Source of the DNA: Anabaena minutissima FACHB-250
GTDB taxonomy: Bacteria > Cyanobacteriota > Cyanobacteriia > Cyanobacteriales > Nostocaceae
Assembly (NCBI RefSeq): GCF_014697125.1
Contig: NZ_JACJRG010000029.1
Location: forward strand, 1-64,000
Length of the DNA: 64,000 bases
Reading direction: 5' to 3'
Shown: positions 43,883-53,440 of the stretch, in pieces
How the letters are laid out: every line of letters begins with the position of its first letter
How positions within the stretch are numbered: position 1 is the first letter of the stretch
Notes under the pieces: generated by a model
Told to the model about the DNA's origin: nothing
Seen by the model: the letters and a program-made list of their open reading frames with translations, nothing else
Database searches by the model: none
Program-made: the position numbers and the translations under genes

Positions 43883-44460
43883 AATTAAATATTAGGAAAT
43901 AGGGGACAAAGAATAGGAAAGGAAAGTTTTTTCAATACTCTGATGCTGCTGTGTTGGGTTTCACTGCGTTCCATCCAACTACTTTGCTTTCCTCTAAACT
44001 CTATCCCTATTCAGGTGTACTAAAAAAAGGGTAAATTTATGCCTCTGATATGTGTATAGCAGGGGGGGGAAACTGCATCTGTCAGAAATTTATCTGGGGT
44101 AGAAGGCTCATATGGGCGTTGTTTTTCAGCAAGAAGGCGAGCATTATTGACACAGGAACGGTGGGGTTCTCGCAATCTTGGCGGCGGTGGTTTTTTTGAA
44201 CTTCTGGGACTAAAAGCAAAACGTTTCAGGTCATTTTAGGCTGCCTATTATTTTAAGAGTTTGGCAAAAGTAGATTAAAGAAATAGTCGAAAGAAATTGC
44301 CATTCCCGAACAGGAATAACTACGAACATATCGGGCAAATACGCTGAATTTATTAGTAACGGCTTATGTGAATTAGAGGCTGAAAGAACACAGTTTCGTT
44401 CATAAAGCCGGATTTTTGATATTGCTGAGGAATTTTTAACTCACATAAGGCATAAATCAT
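43883..44460. other. 578-bp spacer with a coding-like but startless segment
   Basis: The segment at about 44060-44235 reads open on both strands. The + frame ends in a TAG near 44237. The reverse frame contains NNARLLAEKQRPYEPS and TPDKFLTDAVSPPC but has a stop upstream and no ATG. An 8-base G tract lies at 44062-44069. Flanks are A/T-rich. It is probably a dispersed repeat or decayed gene. No known RNA was recognised. Confidence 0.45.
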
Positions 44461-46104
44461 ATGCTGTTATCTAAGCTGAAACGCTTAATTCCCCGTTCAT
44501 ATTGTGCAATTACTGTGTCTGTCAGATTGCATCGGCTGTTGGCAATCTTGATCATGCTGACAATTTTATGGTGGGGAATGGGGTCAGAAGTAGCTATAGC
44601 TCAAACTCAGACAGCATCTCCTCCCCAACTACTACAAAGAAGTAAAAGCCAAACCCCAGCAGTCCCAAGTTCAATACAACCTTATCTAGATCGCGCGATT
44701 AAGCAGGTGACAGAGTTTCGTCTCGATAATGGACTTAAATTTATTGTTTTGAAACGGGATCAAGCACCAGTCGTTTCCTTTGTGACTTACGCAGACGTGG
44801 GTGCAGTGGATGAGCCTGATGGGAAAACTGGTATGGCTCACTTTCTTGAGCATTTGGCATTTAAAGGTACAACACGCATTGGTACAAAAGACTATCAAGC
44901 AGAGAAATTGCTACTAGAACGATTAGAACAGTTAGATGCTCAAATTAAAGCTGCAAAAGCCGATGGTAAAAAAGATGAGGTTGCTCGGTTGCAAGCAGAG
45001 TTTGAGCAAGTAGAATTGCAAGCATCCAAACTAGTTAAGCAGAATGAGTTTGGGCAAATTGTCAGACAAGCAGGAGGCCCGGATTTAAATGCTGAGACTA
45101 CTACAGATGCCACTCGTTATTTTTACAGCCTTCCTGCTAATAAGTTGGAACTATGGATGTCGCTGGAGTCAGAGCGATTTCTAGAACCAGAATTTCGTCG
45201 CGAGTTTTATCAAGAAAAAGATGCCGTTTTGGAAGAGCGACGCTTGCGAGTGGAAAACTCACCTACTGGATTGATGGGTGCAAAGTTTTTCGACACTGCT
45301 TTCAAAGTCCATCCCTACAAACATCTTGTTATAGGTTATGAAGAAGATATCCGTAACTTGACACCAAAAGATGTGCAGAAGTTTTTTGAGACATATTATG
45401 TCCCAAGCAATTTAACGATCGCTATTGTCGGAGATGTCAACACGGCTGAGGTTAAAAAACTAGCACAAATTTACTTTGGACGTTATCAGTCCAAACCACA
45501 ACCAATTTCTAAAATTCCGGTAGAACCGCCGCAGACAAAAATGCGGGAAGTGACCTTGCGACTGCCATCTCAACCATTTTACTTTGAAGGTTATCACCGT
45601 CCAGCAGTAACCCATCCAGATAATGCGGTGTATGAGATCATTGGCAATTTATTATGGGGTGGGCGCACGTCCCGATTGTACAAGTCCTTGGTGGAACAGC
45701 AACAGCTGGCACTAGCGTTAGATGGTGAAACTAGTATACCAGGAAACAAATACCCCAATTTGATATTTTTCTTAGCTGCTACGGCTTCTGGTCACACGGT
45801 GGATGAGTTGGCAGCAGCTTTGCAAAAGGAAATAGACAAATTGAAGATTGAGCCTGTTTCCATAACTGAATTGCAACGTGTGAAAACCCAAGTAAAAGCA
45901 GGTTTATTAGCTAACCTCAAATCTAATATGGGGATGGCGGGACTATTGTCGGAATATCAGGTAAAAACTGGCTCTTGGCGGAATTTATTTAAGTATTTAG
46001 ATGAAATTATAGCAGTGACTCCTGCTGATATTCAGCGAGTGGCAAAGGCAACTTTTACGCCCGAAAATCGCACGATTGGCAAGCTGTTATCACAAGATGG
46101 GTAA
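44461..46104 (+). CDS. M16-family zinc peptidase, catalytic subunit
   Basis: This 547-aa protein has an N-terminal membrane or signal segment (LAILIMLTILWWGMGSEVAIA). The inverted zinc motif HFLEH lies at 127-131 in GMAHFLEHLAFKGTT. An insertion of about 60 residues with coiled-coil character (LERLEQLDAQIKAAKADG) follows, then LNAETTTDATRYFYSLP. It degrades peptides, probably in the periplasm. The next gene encodes an M16 homologue lacking the zinc motif, and such pairs form heterodimers in other bacteria. Confidence 0.92.
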   Translation: MLLSKLKRLIPRSYCAITVSVRLHRLLAILIMLTILWWGMGSEVAIAQTQTASPPQLLQRSKSQTPAVPSSIQPYLDRAIKQVTEFRLDNGLKFIVLKRDQAPVVSFVTYADVGAVDEPDGKTGMAHFLEHLAFKGTTRIGTKDYQAEKLLLERLEQLDAQIKAAKADGKKDEVARLQAEFEQVELQASKLVKQNEFGQIVRQAGGPDLNAETTTDATRYFYSLPANKLELWMSLESERFLEPEFRREFYQEKDAVLEERRLRVENSPTGLMGAKFFDTAFKVHPYKHLVIGYEEDIRNLTPKDVQKFFETYYVPSNLTIAIVGDVNTAEVKKLAQIYFGRYQSKPQPISKIPVEPPQTKMREVTLRLPSQPFYFEGYHRPAVTHPDNAVYEIIGNLLWGGRTSRLYKSLVEQQQLALALDGETSIPGNKYPNLIFFLAATASGHTVDELAAALQKEIDKLKIEPVSITELQRVKTQVKAGLLANLKSNMGMAGLLSEYQVKTGSWRNLFKYLDEIIAVTPADIQRVAKATFTPENRTIGKLLSQDG

Positions 46105-46166
46105 GCAACATAGACGCGCAGAGGTTTGCCGCAGGCTAATGCAAAAGATGTCAAGGAATTAAAGAT

Positions 46167-47696
46167 ATGGACAGGTACAAGGTGAACAGTAGAAATTTTG
46201 AGCAGCACAAACAGCCGTTTAGACTTCTCTCAAAGTGCAAAATTCCCAAGAGTAAGAGGTTGTTTTATGCTTTGAGTCTAGCTGTGGCCTTTTTAATTAT
46301 AACTTTTGACTTTACTCTGGCAGTGACGGCAACGGCAAAGCATTACACCGAATTGCAGTTTGCCCCGTTACCAGAGATCAAGCTACCCAAGTACGAGCAG
46401 TTTGTTTTACAAAATGGCATGGTTGTGTATTTGGCGGAGGATCACGAGCTACCTTTTGTGAATGGGGCAGCGTTAGTGCGTACAGGGGATCGCTTAGAAC
46501 CAGCAGATAAAGTTGGTTTAGCTGATCTTGTTGGAACAGTAATGCGAACTGGAGGGACTAAGAAGCATTCACCGGATGAATTAGACAACTTGTTGGCACA
46601 ACGCGCAGCAGTGGTGGAAACTGGCATTGGCAAAACTGATGGTGGTGCTGCTTTTATAGGACTCAGTGAAGATTTAGAAACAGTATTTGGGCTGTTTACT
46701 GAGGTGTTGCGAGAGCCAGTATTTGTTCAGGAAAAGCTGGATTTAGCTAAGGCTCAGATGAGAGATATGATTTCCCGTCGCAATGACGATCCAAATAGTA
46801 TCACTGAGCGGGAATTTGTGAAATTGATTTATGGTAAGAATAGCCCTTATGCCCGTACACCAGAGTACGCAACGGTAAATCGGATTACTCGTGAAGACTT
46901 GCTGAAGTTTTACCAACAATATTTCCACCCCAATAATATTATTTTGGGGATTGTGGGGGACTTTGATCCTCAGCAAATGCGATCGCTCATCCAAGCTCAG
47001 TTAGGTGATTGGCCGTCTAACCCCAACATTACTAAACCCCAATTACCAGCAGTATCAGCAGCTAATACAGATGGTGTCTTTTTTGTCAATCAACCACAAC
47101 TAACTCAGAGTAGTGTTCGCATGGGGCATTTAGGCGGACGTTTGGATAGTCCCGACTATGGGGTACTAGATGTATTAAATGGGATCTTAAATGGAATGGG
47201 TGGACGCTTATTTAATGAATTGCGATCGCGTCAAGGTTTAGCTTACTCCGTAGGCGGTTTTTGGAGTCCCAACTATGATTACCCTGGAATTTTCATTGTT
47301 GGTGGAGAAACCCGCTCTGAGACTACTGTACAGTTTATAAAAGCTTTACAAACTGAAATCAAGCGTATCCAAGAGCAAAGAGTTACACCAGAAGAACTAG
47401 CTTTGGCTAAAGAGTCCACACTCAACTCTTTTATCTTCAATTTTCAAGATCCTAGCCAAACCTTGTCACGGTTGATCACATACAAATATTACGGTTATCC
47501 TGAAGATTTTCCATTTCGCTACCAAAAAGCCGTAGCAGCAACTACAGCAGCTGATGTGCAACGAGTAGCACAGCAATACCTCAAACCAGAAAATATGGTG
47601 ACTCTGGTAGTGGGAAATCAAACTGCCATTCAACCGCCTTTGACGCAGCTAGCAACACAGGTGACACCGATAGATGTAACGATTCCCGGTTTATAA
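46167..47696 (+). CDS. M16-family peptidase homologue, non-catalytic subunit
   Basis: This 509-aa protein has an N-terminal helix (LFYALSLAVAFLIITFDF). In the region where HxxEH should be, the sequence reads VGLADLVGTVMRTGGTKKH (ends VGLADLVG and RTGGTKKH), so zinc ligands are missing. The C-terminal M16 half is well conserved: NELRSRQGLAYSVGGFWSP. It lies 62 bp downstream of the catalytic partner. It presumably forms the second half of a closed chamber with it. Confidence 0.9.
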   Translation: MDRYKVNSRNFEQHKQPFRLLSKCKIPKSKRLFYALSLAVAFLIITFDFTLAVTATAKHYTELQFAPLPEIKLPKYEQFVLQNGMVVYLAEDHELPFVNGAALVRTGDRLEPADKVGLADLVGTVMRTGGTKKHSPDELDNLLAQRAAVVETGIGKTDGGAAFIGLSEDLETVFGLFTEVLREPVFVQEKLDLAKAQMRDMISRRNDDPNSITEREFVKLIYGKNSPYARTPEYATVNRITREDLLKFYQQYFHPNNIILGIVGDFDPQQMRSLIQAQLGDWPSNPNITKPQLPAVSAANTDGVFFVNQPQLTQSSVRMGHLGGRLDSPDYGVLDVLNGILNGMGGRLFNELRSRQGLAYSVGGFWSPNYDYPGIFIVGGETRSETTVQFIKALQTEIKRIQEQRVTPEELALAKESTLNSFIFNFQDPSQTLSRLITYKYYGYPEDFPFRYQKAVAATTAADVQRVAQQYLKPENMVTLVVGNQTAIQPPLTQLATQVTPIDVTIPGL

Positions 47697-47721
47697 TCGG
47701 CTAAATTCAGGCTTTTTTCTA

Positions 47722-48354
47722 TTACTCAAATACCAAAGGCTCTAGAAATTTGAAAGCGATCGCATGAGCATCAGCATCAGCAACACCCAGTGTTTTGAGA
47801 ATAATTTTAGCGATCTGCTCAGGGTGATCTGGCTCTGTCTGTCCTTCCAGAATACTACGCATTGCCATCAACCCTGTTCCCAAAATCAAATCGATCGCTG
47901 CCTGTAAGCTATCAACCTGAAAACGATTCAGTCGTATGCCTGCTTCCAGGTCGGTCATCACGCCTCTTTCTATGGTTTCACTCAGTGGGGCTGCCACTAA
48001 TCCGATTCGGACAATCACCCATCCCCATGTAGAATCCTGAATCGATTGATGCAGAAATTGGCGAATAGCGATCGCCATTCTTTCGGCAGGGTCAGCGATC
48101 GCCACAGACTGCGCCCAAATCTTTTGATTCATCTGATCACTCAGAGATGCCGCAACCGCTTTTAGCACATCCTCTCGTGTTTGGAAATAGTTATAAAATG
48201 TTCCCCTGGCAACGCTGGCTTCTGCAATGATGTCGTCAATCGTCACGGCATCTGCTTCTTTTCGAGCAAATACTCGATAAGCTGCCTCAATCAGATTTAA
48301 TCTTGTCCGTTCCCGTTTTTCTAACCCAATTGATGCTCGACGAGATGGCTTCAT
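47722..48354 (-). CDS. TetR/AcrR-family transcriptional regulator
   Basis: In this 210-aa protein, residues 15-65 form the TetR helix-turn-helix: RTRLNLIEAAYRVFARKEAD (ends RTRLNLIEA and RKEAD), VTIDDIIAEASVARGTFYNYF (ends VTIDDII and GTFYNYF). The C-terminal helical domain would bind an unknown ligand. It is divergent from a glycosyltransferase gene and faces a 20-bp palindrome that overlaps the expected transcription start of that gene. It is thus the likely repressor of the neighbour, and perhaps of itself. Confidence 0.92.
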   Translation of the reverse strand: MKPSRRASIGLEKRERTRLNLIEAAYRVFARKEADAVTIDDIIAEASVARGTFYNYFQTREDVLKAVAASLSDQMNQKIWAQSVAIADPAERMAIAIRQFLHQSIQDSTWGWVIVRIGLVAAPLSETIERGVMTDLEAGIRLNRFQVDSLQAAIDLILGTGLMAMRSILEGQTEPDHPEQIAKIILKTLGVADADAHAIAFKFLEPLVFE

Positions 48355-48396
48355 ATTGCGGCATGAAGATAGCGATGATCCTAGTTTAACTCACAA

Positions 48397-48424
48397 TTGA
48401 CACTCTCATCAAAATGACTATAAT
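48397..48424 (+). promoter_or_regulatory. Sigma-70 type promoter for the glycosyltransferase gene
   Basis: A consensus TTGACA (48397-48402), 16 bp, then consensus TATAAT (48419-48424). Transcription would start near 48431, about 67 bp before the ATG. Confidence 0.75.
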
Positions 48425-48428
48425 ATCA

Positions 48429-48448
48429 AAATGACGTAAATGTCATTT
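48429..48448. promoter_or_regulatory. Palindromic operator, likely for the TetR protein
   Basis: AAATGAC (48429-48435), 6-bp spacer, GTCATTT (48442-48448). An extra direct half-site, atcaaaatgac, lies at about 48408-48418. It overlaps the predicted start of transcription. Confidence 0.65.
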
Positions 48449-48497
48449 ATTCGCACCGCCCAACAAACGCTAATCATACAGAACAGGAGTGTCATTG

Positions 48498-49796
48498 ATG
48501 CGTATAGCTATCATTGCTTTGGGAAGTCGAGGGGATGTTCAACCTTATATTGCTTTGGGGAAGGGCTTAAAAGCAGCAGGTCACTTTGTGCGTCTATTGA
48601 CCCATGAAAACTTTGACACGCTAGTTAGTTCGCATGGTCTAGAGTTCTGTCCTATGCAGGGTAATGTGCAAGAAATCATTGAGACTCAGGAAATGCGAGA
48701 GCTTTTGGAGAAGGGTAATTTTTTTGCCATTACGTCGTACACAGCAAGATTAACCCAGCGTGCAGCTATAAATTGGGTAAAAGCAGGTTTAGTAGCTTGT
48801 CAGGGCATGGATTTATTGCTGACAGGAGTTGGGGGACTGTTCGTTGGTCTTTCACTGGCACAGAAGTTAGGTCTTCCTTTGCTTCCAGCCTATGTTTTTC
48901 CCTTTACACCTACAAAAACATTTCCTGGTGTTCTCTTTCCCCGGTCTATAGCCAGATTCGGCGGTACGGTAAATTGGCTGTCCCATCATTTGATTAGGCA
49001 GATAATGTGGCAGGGATTTCGGACAAGCGATGCTTTAGTACGAAAGCAAGTGCTTAACTTGCCCGTAAACTCATTTTTCGGCCCCTACAATGCCGCCCAT
49101 CTCCATCGCTATCCAACTCTCTATGGTTTCAGCCCATCTGTGATTTCCAAACCATCGGATTGGCAGAATACCCATGTCACTGGCTACTGGTTTTTGGATG
49201 CAGCACCCGATTGGAGTCCACCCCCAGCCTTAATAGAATTTCTGGAAGACGGCCCACCTCCTGTGTATATCGGGTTTGGAAGTATGGGCAACCGAAATCC
49301 AGAAGAAACTGCCGATCTTGTCTTGCAAGCACTTGCACAAACTCAACAACGAGCCATCATCCTCTCTGGCTGGAGTGGTCTGCATAAAGAAAATTTACCA
49401 GACAGCGTTTATTTTGTGGACTCCATACCCCATTCATGGATATTTCCGCGTGTCGCGGCTGTCGTGCATCACGGTGGTGCGGGTACTACAGCTGCTGGTC
49501 TCAGGGCAGGTGTTCCTACAATTATTATTCCGTTCTTTGGAGATCAGGGCTTCTGGGGGCAACGTGTAGCGGAATTAGGGGTGGGAACTGAACCGATTCC
49601 ACGTAAACAACTCACTGCTGAACGACTTGCACAAGCGATTCAAAAAGCTGTGACAGATAAGACTATGCGTCAGCGTGCGGCTGATTTAGGGGCAAAAATC
49701 CGAACCGAAGATGCGATCGCAAATACCATTGCCGTCATAGAGAAAATCAAAAACATGAGCAATGCCTCCCCACAGACTGGAAGTCTGCCTTCATAG
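48498..49796 (+). CDS. UDP-glycosyltransferase-like protein (GT1 family)
   Basis: This protein of about 432 aa starts MRIAIIALGSRGDVQPYIALG, shown by its ends MRIAIIALGSRGD and PYIALG. An AGGAG at 48484-48488 is correctly spaced for ATG 48498; the GTG at 48489 is less likely. The N-terminal domain resembles sterol/antibiotic glucosyltransferases. The C-terminal nucleotide-sugar motif is VVHHGGAGTTAAGLRAGVP (ends VVHHGGAGTT and RAGVP) followed by PFFGDQGFWGQRV. It may modify a lipid, carotenoid or toxic small molecule. Control by the divergent TetR regulator suggests inducible expression. Confidence 0.9.
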   Translation: MRIAIIALGSRGDVQPYIALGKGLKAAGHFVRLLTHENFDTLVSSHGLEFCPMQGNVQEIIETQEMRELLEKGNFFAITSYTARLTQRAAINWVKAGLVACQGMDLLLTGVGGLFVGLSLAQKLGLPLLPAYVFPFTPTKTFPGVLFPRSIARFGGTVNWLSHHLIRQIMWQGFRTSDALVRKQVLNLPVNSFFGPYNAAHLHRYPTLYGFSPSVISKPSDWQNTHVTGYWFLDAAPDWSPPPALIEFLEDGPPPVYIGFGSMGNRNPEETADLVLQALAQTQQRAIILSGWSGLHKENLPDSVYFVDSIPHSWIFPRVAAVVHHGGAGTTAAGLRAGVPTIIIPFFGDQGFWGQRVAELGVGTEPIPRKQLTAERLAQAIQKAVTDKTMRQRAADLGAKIRTEDAIANTIAVIEKIKNMSNASPQTGSLPS

Positions 49797-49823
49797 GGGT
49801 AAGACGGACTATTTATTACAACC

Positions 49824-51206
49824 CTATACCCCTACACCCTCTTTTACGAATTCTAAACATAACTGCCGAAAGCGATCGCCTCGTACTTCAAAATTCGGGT
49901 ATTGGTCGAAGCTGGCACAGGCTGGAGATAGTAATACTACAGATGCTTGATGTTGTTTGGCTAACTCTGCACCTCTAGGCACTGCATTCTCCATTGTTTC
50001 CACAATTTCATAATTGCCATAACCTACTGCTTGCAGACGTTGAGCAAATGCTGTTGCAGCCGCACCTATTAGCAAGACAGCAGCCGCCTTAGTTTGAATA
50101 CTTGCTAACCAGCCAGTATCATCCCCTGGTTTAGCTTCACCACCAGCAATTAACACCACTGGACTACTCACAGATGCTAGTCCCACTTCCGCCGCATCGT
50201 AGTTAGTGGCTTTGCTGTCGTTAATAAAATCAATGCCTTCCCAAGTGCAGATATGCTCTAAACGGTGGGGAACTCCTGGGAATTCTCGCACTGCTTTATC
50301 TATCGCCTCTGATGCAATCCCCGCCAATCGTGCTGCGGCGACAGACATGAGTAAATTTTGCTGGTTATGCACTCCCACCATCCGCAACGCTGAGGCGGCA
50401 ATGATTCTTTGGGGTGTAGAATCGGCTTGTAACTGCTCTACAACCCAACCATCTTCAATATAAAAGCCTTTTGCCCCAATCAGAAAGTCTTTACCTTTAA
50501 CACTTGTCCAGTAGGCATCGGGCCAGTCAGTTATGCCCACTTTTTGCAGATAAGCATCATCGCCGTTGAAGACTTGCAATTGAGACTGACGTAATAGCTT
50601 GGCTTTGATGTTGTAGTAATTTTCTATAGTTTGATGACGAGCTAAATGATCTGGGGTAAAAGTCGTCCAAATGCTAATTTGAGGAGCTAAAGACACAGAA
50701 GATTCTATCTGATAGCTGCTCATCTCTCCGATTACCCAGTCTGGTGCTTTCTCTGCTAATGCTACTTCACAGGCAGCGTAGCCGATATTACCACAAGCTG
50801 GGGCATCAAATCCAGCCGTTTGAAAGATGGCGGCGATTAAGGCGGTGGTGGTGGTTTTGCCGTTAGTACCGGTGATTCCCACCCAAGGCACTGCTTGCAA
50901 ATTTCGCCAAGCTAATTCCATTTCGCCAATTGTTTCTATGCCCAATTCTCGCGCTTTTACTAACGCTGGTATGTCCCAAGGCACACCGGGACTAACAACA
51001 ATTAGATCGGGTAAATCATCACCATCTAATTCCAGTGAATGTCCCAATTTAACTGTGATTTGTTCCTCGGCAAGTGCTTGTTGTTGTTTGAGAAGGTTTT
51101 CGGAGGCGTTGCGATCGCTCAGAACTACCTCCCAGCCTTCTCGTTTCAACAATCTCGCCGCAGCAATACCGGATTTTCCGAATCCAATGATATGGGCTTT
51201 GGACAT
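49824..51206 (-). CDS. murD: UDP-N-acetylmuramoyl-L-alanine--D-glutamate ligase
   Basis: This enzyme of about 460 aa adds D-Glu to UDP-MurNAc-L-Ala in peptidoglycan synthesis. It starts MSKAHIIGFGKSGIAAARLL (ends MSKAHIIGFGKSG and AARLL); a longer start at 51236 adds ten residues. ATP loop WVGITGTNGKTTTTALIAA (ends WVGITGTNGKT and ALIAA) and FINDSKATNYDAAEVGL are characteristic. The C-terminal LLSPACASFDQYPNFEVRG is the family signature. No other mur genes are nearby. Confidence 0.96.
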   Translation of the reverse strand: MSKAHIIGFGKSGIAAARLLKREGWEVVLSDRNASENLLKQQQALAEEQITVKLGHSLELDGDDLPDLIVVSPGVPWDIPALVKARELGIETIGEMELAWRNLQAVPWVGITGTNGKTTTTALIAAIFQTAGFDAPACGNIGYAACEVALAEKAPDWVIGEMSSYQIESSVSLAPQISIWTTFTPDHLARHQTIENYYNIKAKLLRQSQLQVFNGDDAYLQKVGITDWPDAYWTSVKGKDFLIGAKGFYIEDGWVVEQLQADSTPQRIIAASALRMVGVHNQQNLLMSVAAARLAGIASEAIDKAVREFPGVPHRLEHICTWEGIDFINDSKATNYDAAEVGLASVSSPVVLIAGGEAKPGDDTGWLASIQTKAAAVLLIGAAATAFAQRLQAVGYGNYEIVETMENAVPRGAELAKQHQASVVLLSPACASFDQYPNFEVRGDRFRQLCLEFVKEGVGV

Positions 51207-51289
51207 AGACTGTGGCAGAGTTCCCTGGTTAAGCACTCATTATGTTACCGCTAATTGGCAAAAATTACACCATCTTTTGTTGCTTTACG

Positions 51290-53440
51290 CTACAGATTTT
51301 TGACGATCGCCCCAAAGTCAGCTAACACACGGGCATGATTTCGCAATAATCCCAGCAAATTTAACCGATTCCGCTTAATTTCTGGATTAGGGTCAATTAC
51401 TAAAACACTATCCGCCCCATCAAAGAAATTACCCACCGTCGGCGCGATATCTACTAATCCCGCTACTAACAGTTGATAGTTGCGTGATTTTTGTGCGGCT
51501 TGGGTTTGCGGTACTAGTTTGACCAAGGCTTCATAGAAGGCTGATTCAGAAGACTTTTGGAACAGTTCGGGACTGACTACACTTGTGGGGTCTAGCTGTT
51601 TGGTATCCAAATCTCCTTGGGTGGCTAGCCGTGTAGAACGGTTAACGGTTTCGTAGATTTTATCTAGCGTACCGTCGCGACGGATTTGTTGCAGATATAA
51701 GGCGCGATCGCGTACATCTAATAAATCCTCTAATGCCCTTTCTGTATATTCTGGGTCATTTTCGCCTAAAACAGCGTTTACTAAGTCGTAGTCAATTTGT
51801 TTTTCCTCTTGCAACAAGGTGCGAATCCGTTGTAAGAAAAATTCTTGTAAGGCTGTGGTTAATTGGGCTAGGTCTTTGTTGTATTGGGTAGTAAAGTCAG
51901 AGGCGATTTGTTCTAAGAGGGTGGCTAAATTTATTTGTAAATTCGCCGCCCAAGTAATGTTAACTACAGCGTTAGCGGCGCGTCGCAATGCAAAGGGGTC
52001 AGAAGAACCAGTGGGAATTAACCCCAAACCAAAGATACTAACTAAGGTATCGAATCTATCTGCTAAACCAACAACTTGACCTGTTAAGGTTTGGGGAAGG
52101 ATATCATCAGCACCCCGTGGTAAATAATGTTCAAAAATTGCTGTGGCGACTTCCGTTGATTCCCCACTAGCGATCGCATATTTTTGTCCCATAATTCCCT
52201 GTAACTCTGGGAATTCGTAGACCATTTGGGTTACAAGGTCGGCTTTACATAATAATGCTGCTCTTTCGGTCTGTTGAGAAGCACTTGCAGTTAATTGCAG
52301 TTGGCTGCTAATTCGTCCCGCAATCTTAACTATGCGATCTACCTTGGCATGCAAAGAACCCAAATCTTCTTGGAAGGTGACAGTTTCTAGTTGGGGTAAG
52401 TAATTCTCCAACGCCTTAGATAAGTCAGATTTGTAGAAAAACTGTCCATCAGCTAACCTGGCTCTGATTACCCTTTCATTCCCCACGGCGATAATCTCTG
52501 CTTTGTTGGGGTCGCCATTGCCAACGGTGACAAAATATGATTGCAGTGTAGTGGTACTCCCAGCCTTAAACACCGGGAAATAACGCTGGTGACTTACCAT
52601 GACAGTAGTAATTACTTCCGTGGGTAAGGCTAAAAATTCGGTTTCAAATTTACCCACCACTGGGGAAGGCCACTCTACAAGGTTAGTGACTTCCGCTAAC
52701 AAATCGGGGTACATTTCTGTACTACCGTTGAGTTTCTCAACCGCCGCCTGTACTTGTTCTTGAATTAGATCGGTGCGTTCCTGGGGGTCTACAATTACGT
52801 GAGCATAGCGCAGGGTTTTAACGTAATCGGTCGCGCTATGAATGGTGACAGGTTCGGGATGTAAGACGCGATGACCGTGAGAAATGCGATCGCTCTGAAT
52901 CTTAATTGCACCATTTTCTAATGTAATGGGCAACACCGTGTCATCTAACAAACTTACTAACCAGCGAATGGGGCGAGAAAACCTCACATCCCCATCCCCC
53001 CAGCGCATCAACCGCTTACCTTCCAAAGTGTAAATCCACTGGGGGACAAGTTCCGTCAAGATATCTGCTACAGGACGGCCGGGGATGCTTTTCTGCACAA
53101 ACACAAAATCCCCTTTGTCGGTGGGGCGTACTTCTAACGCTTCAATCGCTACACCTTGTTTTTTAGCGAAGCCTAGAGCAGCTTGGGTAGGCTGACCATC
53201 TTTAAAGGCTGCTTGGGCTGGTGGGCCTTTAATTTCTTCTTCTCTATCTGCTTGCTGGGATGGTAAACCTGTAATCAGTACCGCCAACCGTCGGGGAGTA
53301 CCGTAAACTTCTACGGATTCACAGGTGAGGCTATGGGCTGCTAAACTTTGGGGAATGCGCGATCGCCATTGTGCGATCGCACCACTCAGAAAGCTTGCAG
53401 GTAGTTCTTCTGTACCAACTTCTAATAAAAATGCCGACAT
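51290..53440 (-). CDS. glyS: Glycine--tRNA ligase beta subunit
   Basis: This 716-aa beta chain of the bacterial alpha2beta2 glycyl-tRNA synthetase begins FLLEVGTEELPASF, the family N-terminus, with RFSRPIRWLVSLL, MVSHQRYFPVF, GSSDPFALRRAANAVV and a C-terminal anticodon-binding region (FFDGADSVLV). It charges tRNA-Gly together with the alpha subunit GlyQ, which is not in this window. It is followed directly by the murD gene on the same strand after 53 bp. Confidence 0.97.
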   Translation of the reverse strand: MSAFLLEVGTEELPASFLSGAIAQWRSRIPQSLAAHSLTCESVEVYGTPRRLAVLITGLPSQQADREEEIKGPPAQAAFKDGQPTQAALGFAKKQGVAIEALEVRPTDKGDFVFVQKSIPGRPVADILTELVPQWIYTLEGKRLMRWGDGDVRFSRPIRWLVSLLDDTVLPITLENGAIKIQSDRISHGHRVLHPEPVTIHSATDYVKTLRYAHVIVDPQERTDLIQEQVQAAVEKLNGSTEMYPDLLAEVTNLVEWPSPVVGKFETEFLALPTEVITTVMVSHQRYFPVFKAGSTTTLQSYFVTVGNGDPNKAEIIAVGNERVIRARLADGQFFYKSDLSKALENYLPQLETVTFQEDLGSLHAKVDRIVKIAGRISSQLQLTASASQQTERAALLCKADLVTQMVYEFPELQGIMGQKYAIASGESTEVATAIFEHYLPRGADDILPQTLTGQVVGLADRFDTLVSIFGLGLIPTGSSDPFALRRAANAVVNITWAANLQINLATLLEQIASDFTTQYNKDLAQLTTALQEFFLQRIRTLLQEEKQIDYDLVNAVLGENDPEYTERALEDLLDVRDRALYLQQIRRDGTLDKIYETVNRSTRLATQGDLDTKQLDPTSVVSPELFQKSSESAFYEALVKLVPQTQAAQKSRNYQLLVAGLVDIAPTVGNFFDGADSVLVIDPNPEIKRNRLNLLGLLRNHARVLADFGAIVKNL

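Noticed and set aside
43883..44460. tmRNA, 6S or SRP RNA in the long spacer
   Set aside because: None of the conserved sequence blocks of these RNAs could be found.
49276..49569. 97-codon + frame inside the glycosyltransferase gene
   Set aside because: It overlaps the catalytic region of a strong GT1 gene in another frame.
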